From positions 62,001-126,000 of the forward strand of contig CANNFX010000001.1 of the NCBI GenBank assembly GCA_947504025.1: 64,000 nucleotides of DNA, in the 5' to 3' direction. Positions 48,841 to 59,967 of this stretch are shown here, in pieces; positions within the stretch are counted from its first letter, which is position 1; every line of letters starts with the position of its first letter. The position numbers and the translations under genes are program-made. This DNA is from an uncultured Sphingomonadaceae bacterium (GTDB lineage Bacteria > Pseudomonadota > Alphaproteobacteria > Sphingomonadales > Sphingomonadaceae). Below the pieces are notes generated by a model. The model ran no database searches, was not told the origin of the DNA, and worked only from the letters and a program-made list of their open reading frames with translations.

Positions 48841-50349
48841 ATGACCGAAGAAGAGCGAAAACATAGGCCGGACCTATATATCGGCTTAGTATGTGCAGCG
48901 GGAACAAATCTGTCAGACGTGAAAGCGCAATTAGAGGCTCAACTTTCAAGAGTTGGTTACTCAGTTACACCGGTAAAGGTGAGCGACCTCATTCAAGATG
49001 TCCTTCAACTTGGCAAATTTGAAAACGAGTTTGTAAGAATCAAATCTTTGATGGATGGCGGCGACCTAATTCGGCGCAAGTCCGAAGGTAGTGAAGGCGT
49101 TGCTTCTCTTATTGTTTCTGAAATTCGTCGCCTTCGTGGAACAGACGATAACGTACCAACGTCTACCGTTTACTTAATCGATTCCTTGAAGAATCCCGCC
49201 GAGGTAGACCTACTTGATCGAATATATGGTCGAAACTTTTATACAGTCTCAACTTATCTCCCAAAAGAAATTAGACTTGAGAATCTCAAAAACAAAATTG
49301 CGAAGAGCTTTCGTCAACCACCTGAAGATGGTCATGAGAAATTTGCCAAAGAGCTGATAGAAGAAGACGAAAAAGGGAAGGAGAGTACAGATCAAAATGT
49401 ACAAGGAACGTTCCCGCTCGCTGACTTTTTCGTAAATGCTAAGGACGATGTTGAAAGGCAACTAACCCGGTTTGTAAATTTGGTTTTCCAAGAGCCGTTT
49501 ACTACACCAACACGCGACGAATATCTCATGTTTTTGGCGAAAGCCACGGCCCTCAGATCATGTGACCTATCGAGACAAGTTGGCGCCGTGGTAGCGAACA
49601 GGGATGGTTGGATTATTGCGACTGGGTGCAACGAAGTACCTTTGCCTGGAGGTGGTTTTTTTGAGGAGTCTATGCCACCAATCGACGACAATCGAGATCA
49701 CAAAAAACAGTTCGACCCCAATTATATTGAAATTCAACGCTCGCTAATTGAGTTCTTAGGTGTCCTGAAAGAAGCAGGTATAGTCGATCAAGATGAAGAC
49801 GAGTCTGGGATTGTTGATCAGCTCCTTCACGGCGAATTTAAGCAATTGATGTCCAATGCGCGAGTAAAAAATCTGATTGAGTTTGGACGGGTAGTGCATG
49901 CGGAAATGCATGCGATTTCACAGGCAGCAGCGGCTGGCAGATCTGTGAAGGGCGCTACACTCTATGTTACGACATTCCCATGCCATGGCTGCGCTAGACA
50001 CATAATCGCATCTGGAATTACTGAAGTTGTATATGTTGAGCCTTATCCGAAGAGTTTAACAATGCACCTTTACGATCAGGAGATAACCATGATCGATTCG
50101 CAATCAGCTGAGCATACAGTTCGATCAAAGCCGCCAGTGCAGTTCAGATCGTTTCATGGGATTTCCCCAACTCTTTATCAGCGAGCTTTCAAACACAGAC
50201 CGCGCAAGGATAACCGCGGCACAAAGGCAGAATGGCAGCCTAGAATCGCACTACCAACAGGTGCCGCTTTCGGCGTTGAAAGGCAAAGTATGGAAATCGC
50301 TGCATCTCAAGGGATTGCGAAAATAATCGAATCAGCTAGACAGGTCTGA
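48841..50349 (+). CDS. Anti-phage dCTP deaminase (DcdV type)
   Basis: Antiviral enzyme that deaminates deoxycytidine nucleotides on infection and starves phage DNA replication. 502 aa. The N-terminal part carries a degenerate P-loop-type segment (GLVCAAGTNLSDVKAQLEAQL, about 14-34) as in this family. The C-terminal zinc-dependent deaminase starts near residue 225 (DEYLMFLAKATALRSCDLSRQVGAVV). Zinc and catalytic residues are H353 and E355 (VVHAEMHAI) and C381/C384 (PCHGCARH). The gene is visibly AT-richer than the neighbouring housekeeping genes, and together with the small downstream gene it forms an island, suggesting transfer. Family identification is firm; in vivo trigger unknown. Confidence 0.9.
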   Translation: MTEEERKHRPDLYIGLVCAAGTNLSDVKAQLEAQLSRVGYSVTPVKVSDLIQDVLQLGKFENEFVRIKSLMDGGDLIRRKSEGSEGVASLIVSEIRRLRGTDDNVPTSTVYLIDSLKNPAEVDLLDRIYGRNFYTVSTYLPKEIRLENLKNKIAKSFRQPPEDGHEKFAKELIEEDEKGKESTDQNVQGTFPLADFFVNAKDDVERQLTRFVNLVFQEPFTTPTRDEYLMFLAKATALRSCDLSRQVGAVVANRDGWIIATGCNEVPLPGGGFFEESMPPIDDNRDHKKQFDPNYIEIQRSLIEFLGVLKEAGIVDQDEDESGIVDQLLHGEFKQLMSNARVKNLIEFGRVVHAEMHAISQAAAAGRSVKGATLYVTTFPCHGCARHIIASGITEVVYVEPYPKSLTMHLYDQEITMIDSQSAEHTVRSKPPVQFRSFHGISPTLYQRAFKHRPRKDNRGTKAEWQPRIALPTGAAFGVERQSMEIAASQGIAKIIESARQV

Positions 50350-50377
50350 CACAGGGGACATTACTCGGAGGGTCAAA

Positions 50378-50593
50378 ATGCCAGAGTCGCCAATTCTGCG
50401 ACAGGCTAGGGAAGATGCTACTCGGTTTGCAAAACTGAGTTTACATCAGAGAACCAACCTTCTTCGTGAAGTTCACTACCTCCTTTACTATAAAGCGATG
50501 TATAGCTTCACATCAAATCCAATTGAATATTCTGAAACTGAAGTACTGTGCGACAGAGCAATTAGTTCTGAAAAAACCACGTCAGCCTCCTAA
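50378..50593 (+). CDS. Small unknown protein next to the anti-phage deaminase
   Basis: A 71-aa protein, MPESPILRQAREDATRFAKL and onward, mainly helical by composition, with Tyr/Leu-rich LREVHYLLYYKAMYSF in the centre. No domain or signal peptide seen. A strong ribosome-binding site GGAGGG lies five bases before ATG 50378, which argues that it is truly translated. It starts 28 bp after the deaminase stop and shares its AT-rich codon use, so co-transcription is likely. Possible roles such as modulator or partner of the deaminase are conjecture. Confidence 0.65.
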   Translation: MPESPILRQAREDATRFAKLSLHQRTNLLREVHYLLYYKAMYSFTSNPIEYSETEVLCDRAISSEKTTSAS

Positions 50594-50680
50594 TTCCAGC
50601 GTCGCAGTTTCATTGAAGCAGCGATATCTCCTGAAAACTCAAGACTATCGAAACCTAAGAATAAGATTGTAAAAATTCGC

Positions 50681-50810
50681 TCACTCCCCACCCTCCAAGC
50701 CCCTTGGTGTAACCGGTCACGCGGACCTTCACGGACACGGTCTACTCGGATGAGGTGTTTTGCAGCACGGTGATCTCACCTTTCACGGCATAATTTGCAT
50801 CAAACCGGCC
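50681..50810 (-). pseudogene. Degraded gene fragment
   Basis: On the minus strand, in the frame of the adjacent lipoprotein gene and directly after its stop, runs a protein-like sequence: RFDANYAVKGEITVLQNTSSE, a TAG stop, then TVSVKVRVTGYTKGLGG. The beta-rich, regular look and absence of a start suggest the remains of an exported protein truncated near the edge of the deaminase island. It may be chance; the identity is unknown. Confidence 0.4.
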
Positions 50811-51098
50811 CTAACCCGGCATAGTGATCCCGTTGACCTGGCCGCAGGACCGGGTGACTTTCATCACCTTATCCTTATCCGCGCCGAACACATCGGTGAC
50901 TTCGAGATCCTGTTTCTCAAGCTCGTTCACCATGCAGGTGCACAGCGCGTTGCCCTTTTCCGGCGAGGGGGCCATGCGGCCGAACTGGCGTTCGCATTTG
51001 GCGATTTTGGCCGCCCGCGCTTCCTCCGGCGTACCGGGGCCGCAGCTTGCCAGCCCTAGCGCCATCAGCGGCGCTGCCAGGATTATCCGTCCGATCAT
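50811..51098 (-). CDS. Small lipoprotein of unknown function
   Basis: A 95-aa protein with a lipobox at the end of a hydrophobic segment (LMALGLASC, Cys19). The mature part is charged and helical, with four further Cys (AKCERQF, NALCTCM, TRSCGQV). No domain recognised. It starts 11 bp after the uvrA stop on the same strand, so it is probably co-transcribed with uvrA, though a role in repair is not implied. A small lipoprotein of the envelope is the best description. Confidence 0.7.
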   Translation of the reverse strand: MIGRIILAAPLMALGLASCGPGTPEEARAAKIAKCERQFGRMAPSPEKGNALCTCMVNELEKQDLEVTDVFGADKDKVMKVTRSCGQVNGITMPG

Positions 51099-51109
51099 TG
51101 AAACCTCCC

Positions 51110-54043
<2,934 letters not shown>

Positions 54044-54053
54044 GCTGCGATCT

Positions 54054-54068
54054 GTTCCGGTAATGTTC
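54054..54068 (+). promoter_or_regulatory. SOS (LexA) box of uvrA
   Basis: GTTC-CGGTAAT-GTTC on the plus strand, that is GAAC-N7-GAAC in uvrA's orientation. Exact spacing for the alphaproteobacterial LexA operator, 11 bp upstream of the uvrA start. A TTGACT on the minus strand just upstream could be the -35 element. Confidence 0.75.
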
Positions 54069-54174
54069 GCCTGAAGTCAAGGGCGCATTACCACAAAAGC
54101 AAGCGTAAATAGGCAAACCTCACTCACAACGGACGCCGCCATCCCCGAGCGAGTGAACTCAAAGCGGACTGCGC

Positions 54175-54489
54175 TCAGGGATTAGTTCTAAAGACAGCCA
54201 CTTTCTTAGCTTCGTCGTCAACATAGGCTTCGCCTCGCAACACCAACTCTGTATTCTCTGGCGGTTCCAGATCATGGTCAGGATCCAAGAATAACTGCAG
54301 TGAATCATCATTCACTGCCTCCCAGTTATGCAACCCGATTGTTACATCAGTGTCAGTTGGCCCCTCTTCTTCCGTTGCCTTTCCGGTAGAGATTTCAACC
54401 AAGGCGCCATACCCCTGCTCCTTCCACCTCAACCTGTTTTTCAGCAACTCCAGACCACAGCCTTTGGGATGAACTTTTCTCTTCGCCAT
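54175..54489 (-). CDS. Small hypothetical protein
   Basis: A 104-aa, mainly acidic, cytoplasmic-looking protein (MAKRKVHPKGCGLELLKNRL, LHNWEAVNDDSLQLFLDPDHDLEPPENTELVLRGEAYVDDEAKKV). No domain recognised. It starts two bases after the stop of the lipoprotein gene upstream on the same strand, so the two form an operon. Base composition is AT-richer than in the housekeeping genes. Possibly a partner of the lipoprotein. Confidence 0.6.
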   Translation of the reverse strand: MAKRKVHPKGCGLELLKNRLRWKEQGYGALVEISTGKATEEEGPTDTDVTIGLHNWEAVNDDSLQLFLDPDHDLEPPENTELVLRGEAYVDDEAKKVAVFRTNP

Positions 54490-54491
54490 AC

Positions 54492-55565
54492 TTACTCTCC
54501 TAGGTAAGGTTTTAACAATTTACGGAGATCATCCAATTTGCTTACATCACAGAAATTTTCTGTCGGGTCATCCAGCCTGTCAGGGATTATTTCTGCTTGA
54601 TCTATGGCGGGCAGGCGATAGTCGATTTTTCTCTCCAGCATTGTATTCATAATCGCCACCATTGCGCCGACCCGTTTCTTTGCGTCCCTGATTTCTTCGG
54701 CACTTGAATCATTACTCGCTAAAATATTTCTATTTTTGAGGTTTGCACTTTGGATTGGACTTGCGGCGTCGCTCAATGGGTCGCTAACTTTACAGCCGAA
54801 CGACCTTTGAAGCTGTACGGTTGCTTCATCGTCGACCCTCACCTTCTCCTCTGATGCAACCTCGGTGACTTTTGTTATCGCTCGCATCAGAGTTCCAGCC
54901 TGCTGATACCGCCTCACATCACGGATAGCCGCCTCAATCGAATACTCAGATGGAGACAAAGCTTTTCGCTGAAGAATTTCGGTTTCAACTTTCGTTCTCT
55001 CGGCATCCATAGTTACGATTAAGGCTGGAAGCGTACGATCAAAATAGAGGTTTTCGTCAATTGAGGACCGAACGCCTGCAAAGGCTGAGATTACAGTGGC
55101 GAGATCGCCCGCGACGCTTTCAAACAGTGCCGCCGTTGACGACAGTCCAATTATAGCCGCGTCGAAGCCAAGTGCAGTCTCGATACCTTCAGAAAAAAGG
55201 CGCCGAGAGTAGTGTTCGTAGTGCTTATCAATCTGCCCCATATAGTGATCGATGACCCGATTACGGTACGCTTCTTGATCGGCACCTGCTTTGACATAAT
55301 ACTCAACAATCTGCTCCCTCGTCTCCAAGGTTTTGGTGCCCACTTTCACCGAATCCGGAATGGTTTCAGTTTTCGTTACCACCGAGCCCAAAGCAGTCTT
55401 TGTTTCCGTAACCACCGATCCCGAAACCGTCTTGATTTCCGTCACCACCATCAATCCTGAGCTTGGATCATCGATGACATTCTTCGGAGCCCCGCGCATC
55501 GTAGTACAGCCGCTGGCCGTGAGAGATATCGCCAATACTGTCGGCCCAATTATTCTATAGTGCAT
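54492..55565 (-). CDS. Lipoprotein with Thr/Val-rich repeats, function unknown
   Basis: A 357-aa protein whose N-terminus (MHYRIIGPTVLAISLTASGC) is a lipoprotein signal with Cys20. Residues around 35-75 contain imperfect 11-14-residue repeats (TEIKTVSGSVV, TETKTALGSVV, TKTETIPDSVKV). A helical body with coiled-coil-like stretches (DHYMGQIDKHYEHYSRRLF, EERTKVETEILQR type) follows, with one pair of Cys later (FGCKVS, NFCDVS). ATG 55563-55565 is preceded by GGGGGGATG. No domain recognised. AT-rich and unlike the neighbours; it may have been acquired. Confidence 0.6.
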   Translation of the reverse strand: MHYRIIGPTVLAISLTASGCTTMRGAPKNVIDDPSSGLMVVTEIKTVSGSVVTETKTALGSVVTKTETIPDSVKVGTKTLETREQIVEYYVKAGADQEAYRNRVIDHYMGQIDKHYEHYSRRLFSEGIETALGFDAAIIGLSSTAALFESVAGDLATVISAFAGVRSSIDENLYFDRTLPALIVTMDAERTKVETEILQRKALSPSEYSIEAAIRDVRRYQQAGTLMRAITKVTEVASEEKVRVDDEATVQLQRSFGCKVSDPLSDAASPIQSANLKNRNILASNDSSAEEIRDAKKRVGAMVAIMNTMLERKIDYRLPAIDQAEIIPDRLDDPTENFCDVSKLDDLRKLLKPYLGE

Positions 55566-56065
55566 GACATCCCCCCAGATTGACTCAACCAATATTATTG
55601 TAAATTATTTTATCTTTGTAAAGGAAAGAAATTTTAGTGTCAGAATCCCTTAGAAACATCAGTTTTGAATCATTTTAAAATTTCAATATATAGAAAAATC
55701 CTGCGTTATCTGATGATAACCTGATGATGGAATTGGAATGTCAGCGATTCACCGCACACTCTTGTCAAATGATTATTGGACAATAATTGTCTACGAAACG
55801 TCAACCTGAAGTATCAACTTGAAGTAAATCAGTACGAATACTTAATGTGAAGATACCTCTAACGATGTTCTACAACGTAGTCGGGTATCCAAGAACCAGG
55901 CGAGAGGCGGCGCCTGTGATCAACCATGCGCGTCAACGTCCTTCAGATTTTGGAAGAGAGAACTCATCCCCTGTTCAAATGGGCTGATTTACTCCATCAC
56001 TCGACCATCGGCGGCGGCAGTCTTTTGCACGCACGCCTAACTTGGACTTTTGGAGAGAATTGCAC
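55566..56065. other. 500-bp AT-rich intergenic stretch with tandem repeat
   Basis: I find no gene here. From 55590 to 55740 it is very AT-rich (TTATTGTAAATTATTTTATC, AATTTCAATATATAG). At 55801-55826 stands a 13-bp tandem repeat TCAACCTGAAGTA/TCAACTTGAAGTA with one change. The last 150 bp look more like the genome average and carry the promoter and GGAGAG ribosome-binding site of the M3 peptidase. Confidence 0.5.
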
Positions 56066-58219
56066 ATGAAATTCCACCTTATGGCCGGCGCCGCAGCGCT
56101 CGCGCTCGCAGGATGCACCACCGCTTATGAAACTGCTGATAAAGTGACCGAAGAAGTTGTCGCCGCGATCCCTCAGGGCACCGGGTATTTTGCTAGTGAA
56201 AGTACACTGCCCTTCAAGGCTCCGGATTTCACCAAGATCAAGGACAGGGACTACGCGCCTGCGATCAAACAGGGCATCGCAATCCAGCAAGCGGAAATCG
56301 CTCTAATTGCTAATAACCCTGCCGCACCGACAATCGATAATACGCTGGTTGCAATGGAACGTACCGGCGCAATGCTCAGCCGCGCGCTCTACGCATTCTT
56401 CCAGGTGCAAGGCGCGAATACAAATGACACGCTCGACGCGACCGAAAGCGAAGTCGCTCCACTGCTCGCTGCCAATGGCGATGCGATCTATCTGAATGAC
56501 AAATTGTTCCAGCGGATCAAGACGATTTACGACAACCGCGCCGCCATGACGATGATGGGCGAAGACGCGATGTTGCTGGAGGTATATTACAACAACTTCG
56601 TTCACGCCGGGGCCCTGCTGTCGGACAAGGACAAGGAAACCCTGCGCGCGATCAATGGAGAGCTTTCCAGCCTCGAGACGGATTTCTCGCAGAAGCTGAC
56701 CGAGGCGACTTCTCAAGCCGCGATTGCCATCGGCACCAAAGCTGAACTGGCAGGTTTAAGCGACGCGGAGATCGCTTCCGCTGCAAAGGCCGCCGCTGAC
56801 CGGGGGATGGAAGGCAAATATTTGCTGACCATCCAAAACACGACCCAGCAGCCTTATCTCTCGAAACTCGAAAATCGCGACACACGCAAGAAACTGTTCG
56901 ATGCCAGCGTTGGCCGCACATCTTCCGGCGGGGAAAACGATACGCGCGCTGCTGTGCTGAAGATCGCCAAACTGCGCGCTCAGAAGGCTGAGCTGCTCGG
57001 CTCCCCCGACTGGGCAACCTATACGATGTACGATCGCATGGCGAAGAAGCCCTCCACCGCGCTAGGCCTGATGGAACAAATGGTCCCGGCCCTATCGGAC
57101 ACGCAAGTGCGAGAAGCAGCAATGCTGAATGCAGCGATCAAGGCTGATGGCGGCGATTACACCGTCGAACCTTGGGATTGGTCCTATTATGCTGAGAAGG
57201 TTCGCAAAGCGAAATATGATCTCGATGAAAGTGAAATCAAACCTTACTTCGAAGTCACTCGCACGCTGGAAGACGGCGTCTTCTACATGGCCAACAAATT
57301 ATACGGCCTGACCTTCAAGAAGCGCACCGATATCCCGGCCTATCACCCCGACGTGACGGTATATACCGTATTCGACAAGGATGGCAGCGAACTCGCCTTG
57401 TTCTACTTCGATCCGTTCCAGCGTGACAACAAGCAAGGTGGCGCGTGGATGGGCAATTTCGTCGAGCAGTCATATCTGTCCGGTGACAAGCCTGTGATCC
57501 ACAACACGCTGAACATTCCCAAGCCTGCTGCTGGCCAGCCCGCATTGGTTAGCTTCGACAATGTCGGCACCATGTTCCACGAGTTTGGTCATGCGCTGCA
57601 TGGTATGTTCGCTAGCCAGAAGTACCCGTCGCTTTCTGGCACGAATACGGCGCGTGATTTCGTGGAATTCCCTTCGCAGTTCCACGAGCCATTCGCGACC
57701 CTTCCTGAAGTGCTGGAACAATATGCCAAGCATTACGAAACCGGTGAAACCATTCCTGCTGAACTGGTCGCCAAGATGGACCGCGCAGGCAAGTTCAACC
57801 AGGGTTATGCGCTGGGCGAAACATTGTCCGCCGCGCTGCTCGATATGAAATGGCATGCGCTGCAGCCAGACCAGGTTCCAACCGACGCGATGGCGTTCGA
57901 AACAAATGCACTGGCATCGACGGGTCTCAACCCCAAGATCGTTCCATCGCGTTATGGTACGCCGTACTTCCGTCACATCTGGGCCAATGGTTATTCGGCC
58001 GGGTACTATTCCTACATCTGGACCGAAATGCTCAGCCACGATGCCTATGCCTATGTCGAAAATAATGGCGGTATGACCCGTGCAATGGGTGACCGCATTC
58101 GCAGCACTTTCCTGGGGCAAGGCCATTCGAAAGATTATGGCATCATGTACCGTGATTTCACGGGCCGCGATCCGTCGATCGAACCTATGCTGGTCGCACG
58201 CGGGTTGAAAACCAAGTAA
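56066..58219 (+). CDS. M3 family metallopeptidase (peptidyl-dipeptidase Dcp-like), lipoprotein
   Basis: Zinc peptidase cutting oligopeptides in the periplasm. 717 aa from ATG 56066, with GGAGAG upstream; an earlier TTG at 56042 is not needed. MKFHLMAGAAALALAGC is a lipoprotein signal with the lipobox LALAGC, so the protein is probably membrane-anchored. The zinc site HEFGHALHG and downstream FVEFPSQFHEPFA give the M3 pattern (HExxH and a Glu further on). KHYETGETIPAELVAKMDRA and GYSAGYYSYIWTEMLSHDAY are family-typical. A strong two-way terminator ends the gene. Confidence 0.93.
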   Translation: MKFHLMAGAAALALAGCTTAYETADKVTEEVVAAIPQGTGYFASESTLPFKAPDFTKIKDRDYAPAIKQGIAIQQAEIALIANNPAAPTIDNTLVAMERTGAMLSRALYAFFQVQGANTNDTLDATESEVAPLLAANGDAIYLNDKLFQRIKTIYDNRAAMTMMGEDAMLLEVYYNNFVHAGALLSDKDKETLRAINGELSSLETDFSQKLTEATSQAAIAIGTKAELAGLSDAEIASAAKAAADRGMEGKYLLTIQNTTQQPYLSKLENRDTRKKLFDASVGRTSSGGENDTRAAVLKIAKLRAQKAELLGSPDWATYTMYDRMAKKPSTALGLMEQMVPALSDTQVREAAMLNAAIKADGGDYTVEPWDWSYYAEKVRKAKYDLDESEIKPYFEVTRTLEDGVFYMANKLYGLTFKKRTDIPAYHPDVTVYTVFDKDGSELALFYFDPFQRDNKQGGAWMGNFVEQSYLSGDKPVIHNTLNIPKPAAGQPALVSFDNVGTMFHEFGHALHGMFASQKYPSLSGTNTARDFVEFPSQFHEPFATLPEVLEQYAKHYETGETIPAELVAKMDRAGKFNQGYALGETLSAALLDMKWHALQPDQVPTDAMAFETNALASTGLNPKIVPSRYGTPYFRHIWANGYSAGYYSYIWTEMLSHDAYAYVENNGGMTRAMGDRIRSTFLGQGHSKDYGIMYRDFTGRDPSIEPMLVARGLKTK

Positions 58220-58236
58220 ACACCTGACGTTGTTTG

Positions 58237-58277
58237 AAAAAACGCCCCCTTTTCTATCCCGAGGAGGGGGCGTTTTT
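58237..58277. terminator. Bidirectional Rho-independent terminator
   Basis: AAAAACGCCCCC and GGGGGCGTTTTT pair in a 12-bp stem around a 15-nt loop, with A-run and T-run at the ends, so it works on both strands. It ends the M3 peptidase gene and the cobalamin-uptake operon. Confidence 0.9.
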
Positions 58278-59017
58278 CATTTGGCGACGAGCGCCTTTGC
58301 ACCGTCTTGACCAAGCCATTGCGTTTCGACACCCCAGACCTTTGCGATGGTGTCTTCCGATAAGGCATCGGCGGCAGCGCCATTGGCAACAATTGTGCCC
58401 TGCTCAAGCACTAGCACATGGTCGGCATGGTTCATGGCAAGAGCCAGATCGTGGAGTACCAGCACAACGCCAGCGCCCCGATCAGCAGCATTGCGCAAGT
58501 GCCGGAGAATAGACAGTTGATGCGCCAGGTCGAGCGCGGCTAGCGGCTCATCAGCGAGTATCCAGTCAGGTTGGCCTGCAAGCACGCGTGCCAGTAATGC
58601 GCGGGCCTTTTCTCCGCCTGAAAGCTGCGACATTGGACGGCTTGCAAACTCTTGCAGACCCAACGCTGCAATTGCTTTTTCGACAGGTACGGAATCGCTG
58701 TCGCCATGCGGCATCCGGCCCAATGCGACGAGACTACGGACTGCAACATCCCAAGCAACCTCGCCCAATTGCGGCAGGTAGCCGATCTTTCGGGCGCGGT
58801 GTTGGGGATGGAATTCGCTAATACTCTCGCCATCAAGCGAGACCTTACCGTTCTCTGCATCGATTAACCCTGCCAATGCCGACAGCAGTGTCGATTTACC
58901 CGCTCCGTTCGGACCGCAGATCGCAGTTATGCTGCCTGGCTGTAGCTCAGCATCCACGCCCTGCAATACGGCCTGATTACCAAGCCGTACCGTCAGGCTT
59001 TGTACCTCCATGGTCAT
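58277..59017 (-). CDS. Cobalamin ABC transporter ATP-binding protein (BtuD-like)
   Basis: A 246-aa ATPase that drives vitamin B12 import. Walker A GPNGAGKST near residue 34-42, Q-loop GYLPQLGEV, signature LSGGEKARALLARVLAGQPD, Walker B ILADEPLAALD, and H-loop VLVLHDLALAMNHAD. ATG 59015-59017 overlaps the permease stop (ATGA). It is the last gene of the riboswitch-controlled operon; the terminator begins at its stop. Confidence 0.88.
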   Translation of the reverse strand: MTMEVQSLTVRLGNQAVLQGVDAELQPGSITAICGPNGAGKSTLLSALAGLIDAENGKVSLDGESISEFHPQHRARKIGYLPQLGEVAWDVAVRSLVALGRMPHGDSDSVPVEKAIAALGLQEFASRPMSQLSGGEKARALLARVLAGQPDWILADEPLAALDLAHQLSILRHLRNAADRGAGVVLVLHDLALAMNHADHVLVLEQGTIVANGAAADALSEDTIAKVWGVETQWLGQDGAKALVAK

Positions 59018-59967
59018 GCCAGCCCCCTTCGCATGCGCAGCAGCAGCCACAAGAAGAATGGCGCGCCGATTAGACTGAGCGCGATACCAAGGCGTAATTC
59101 CGTCACGAGAGGCAGGACACGGCATGCAACATCAGCGATCAACACCAGCAACCCTCCGGCAAGCGCGCTAGGTATAATCAGCGACGATGGCCTTTTATCC
59201 GTGAATGGGCGCACCAGATGCGGGACAATCAGGCCAACAAAGCCAACAATTCCGGCAACTGCTACACCGCTACCGACGGTCAGACCAACGCCCGCAATCA
59301 GCCAGGCCTGCAAAACACGCGGATTGATCCCGAGTGAGCGCGCCGCCGCGTCACCAAGGATCAGTCCGTCGAGGCCTTTGCGGGCCACCATCAGACAAGC
59401 GATGCCCAGCAGCGTCAGCGGGGCAGCCAGTTGCACGTCGGCCCAGCTGCGGTCAGTCAACGCGCCCATCAGCCATGTCACAATCTCGCTCATGGCGAAG
59501 GCATTGGGCGCGAGGCTAATCGCCAGGCTGGTCAAAGCGCCGGCAAGGCTCGCGATCATCATTCCTGCGAGGGTAAACAGCGCAATACCGCCGGTTCGCC
59601 CGGCGATCAGCGCCAGCAGGGCCATCGCCCCGGCCGCGCCTATCAGAGCAAACAACGGGAGCAGCCACGCGCTGGCGGCATATCCGAACCACAGGCTAGC
59701 CGCGGCGCCAAGCGCCGCGCCGGGAGCAACCCCGAACAGTCCAGGATCCGCCAGTGGATTACGAAGATATCCCTGCATCGCAGCCCCGGCTGCGCCCAGC
59801 CCTGAGCCGATTATCAGCGCCAGCAAACTGCGCGGCAGACGCAGCTCTGCTAGGATGACTGCAGCGTTGGGCGTTGTCTCAAAGTCGATCCAGACGCGGC
59901 CAGCAAGCAGTGAAAGCGGGAATGCGATCGCGATCATGATTAGGAGTATTGGGATAGGACGGGTCAC
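59014..59967 (-). CDS. Cobalamin ABC transporter permease (FecCD/BtuC family)
   Basis: A 317-aa membrane permease of the FecCD family with about nine to ten helices. Typical stretches are LRLPRSLLALIIGSGLGAAGAAMQGYLRNPLADPGLFGVAPGAA, near residues 40-85, and VGFVGLIVPHLVR (late). It forms a homodimer under the binding protein. GTG 59965-59967 is taken as start: it overlaps the binding-protein stop (GTGA); the longer frame lacks family sequence. Iron-siderophore permeases are similar, and the B12 assignment comes from the operon and riboswitch. Confidence 0.88.
   Translation of the reverse strand: MTRPIPILLIMIAIAFPLSLLAGRVWIDFETTPNAAVILAELRLPRSLLALIIGSGLGAAGAAMQGYLRNPLADPGLFGVAPGAALGAAASLWFGYAASAWLLPLFALIGAAGAMALLALIAGRTGGIALFTLAGMMIASLAGALTSLAISLAPNAFAMSEIVTWLMGALTDRSWADVQLAAPLTLLGIACLMVARKGLDGLILGDAAARSLGINPRVLQAWLIAGVGLTVGSGVAVAGIVGFVGLIVPHLVRPFTDKRPSSLIIPSALAGGLLVLIADVACRVLPLVTELRLGIALSLIGAPFFLWLLLRMRRGLA

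Noticed and set aside
50466-50672. 68-codon frame overlapping the 71-aa gene
   Set aside because: It lacks a ribosome-binding site and overlaps a frame with a strong one.
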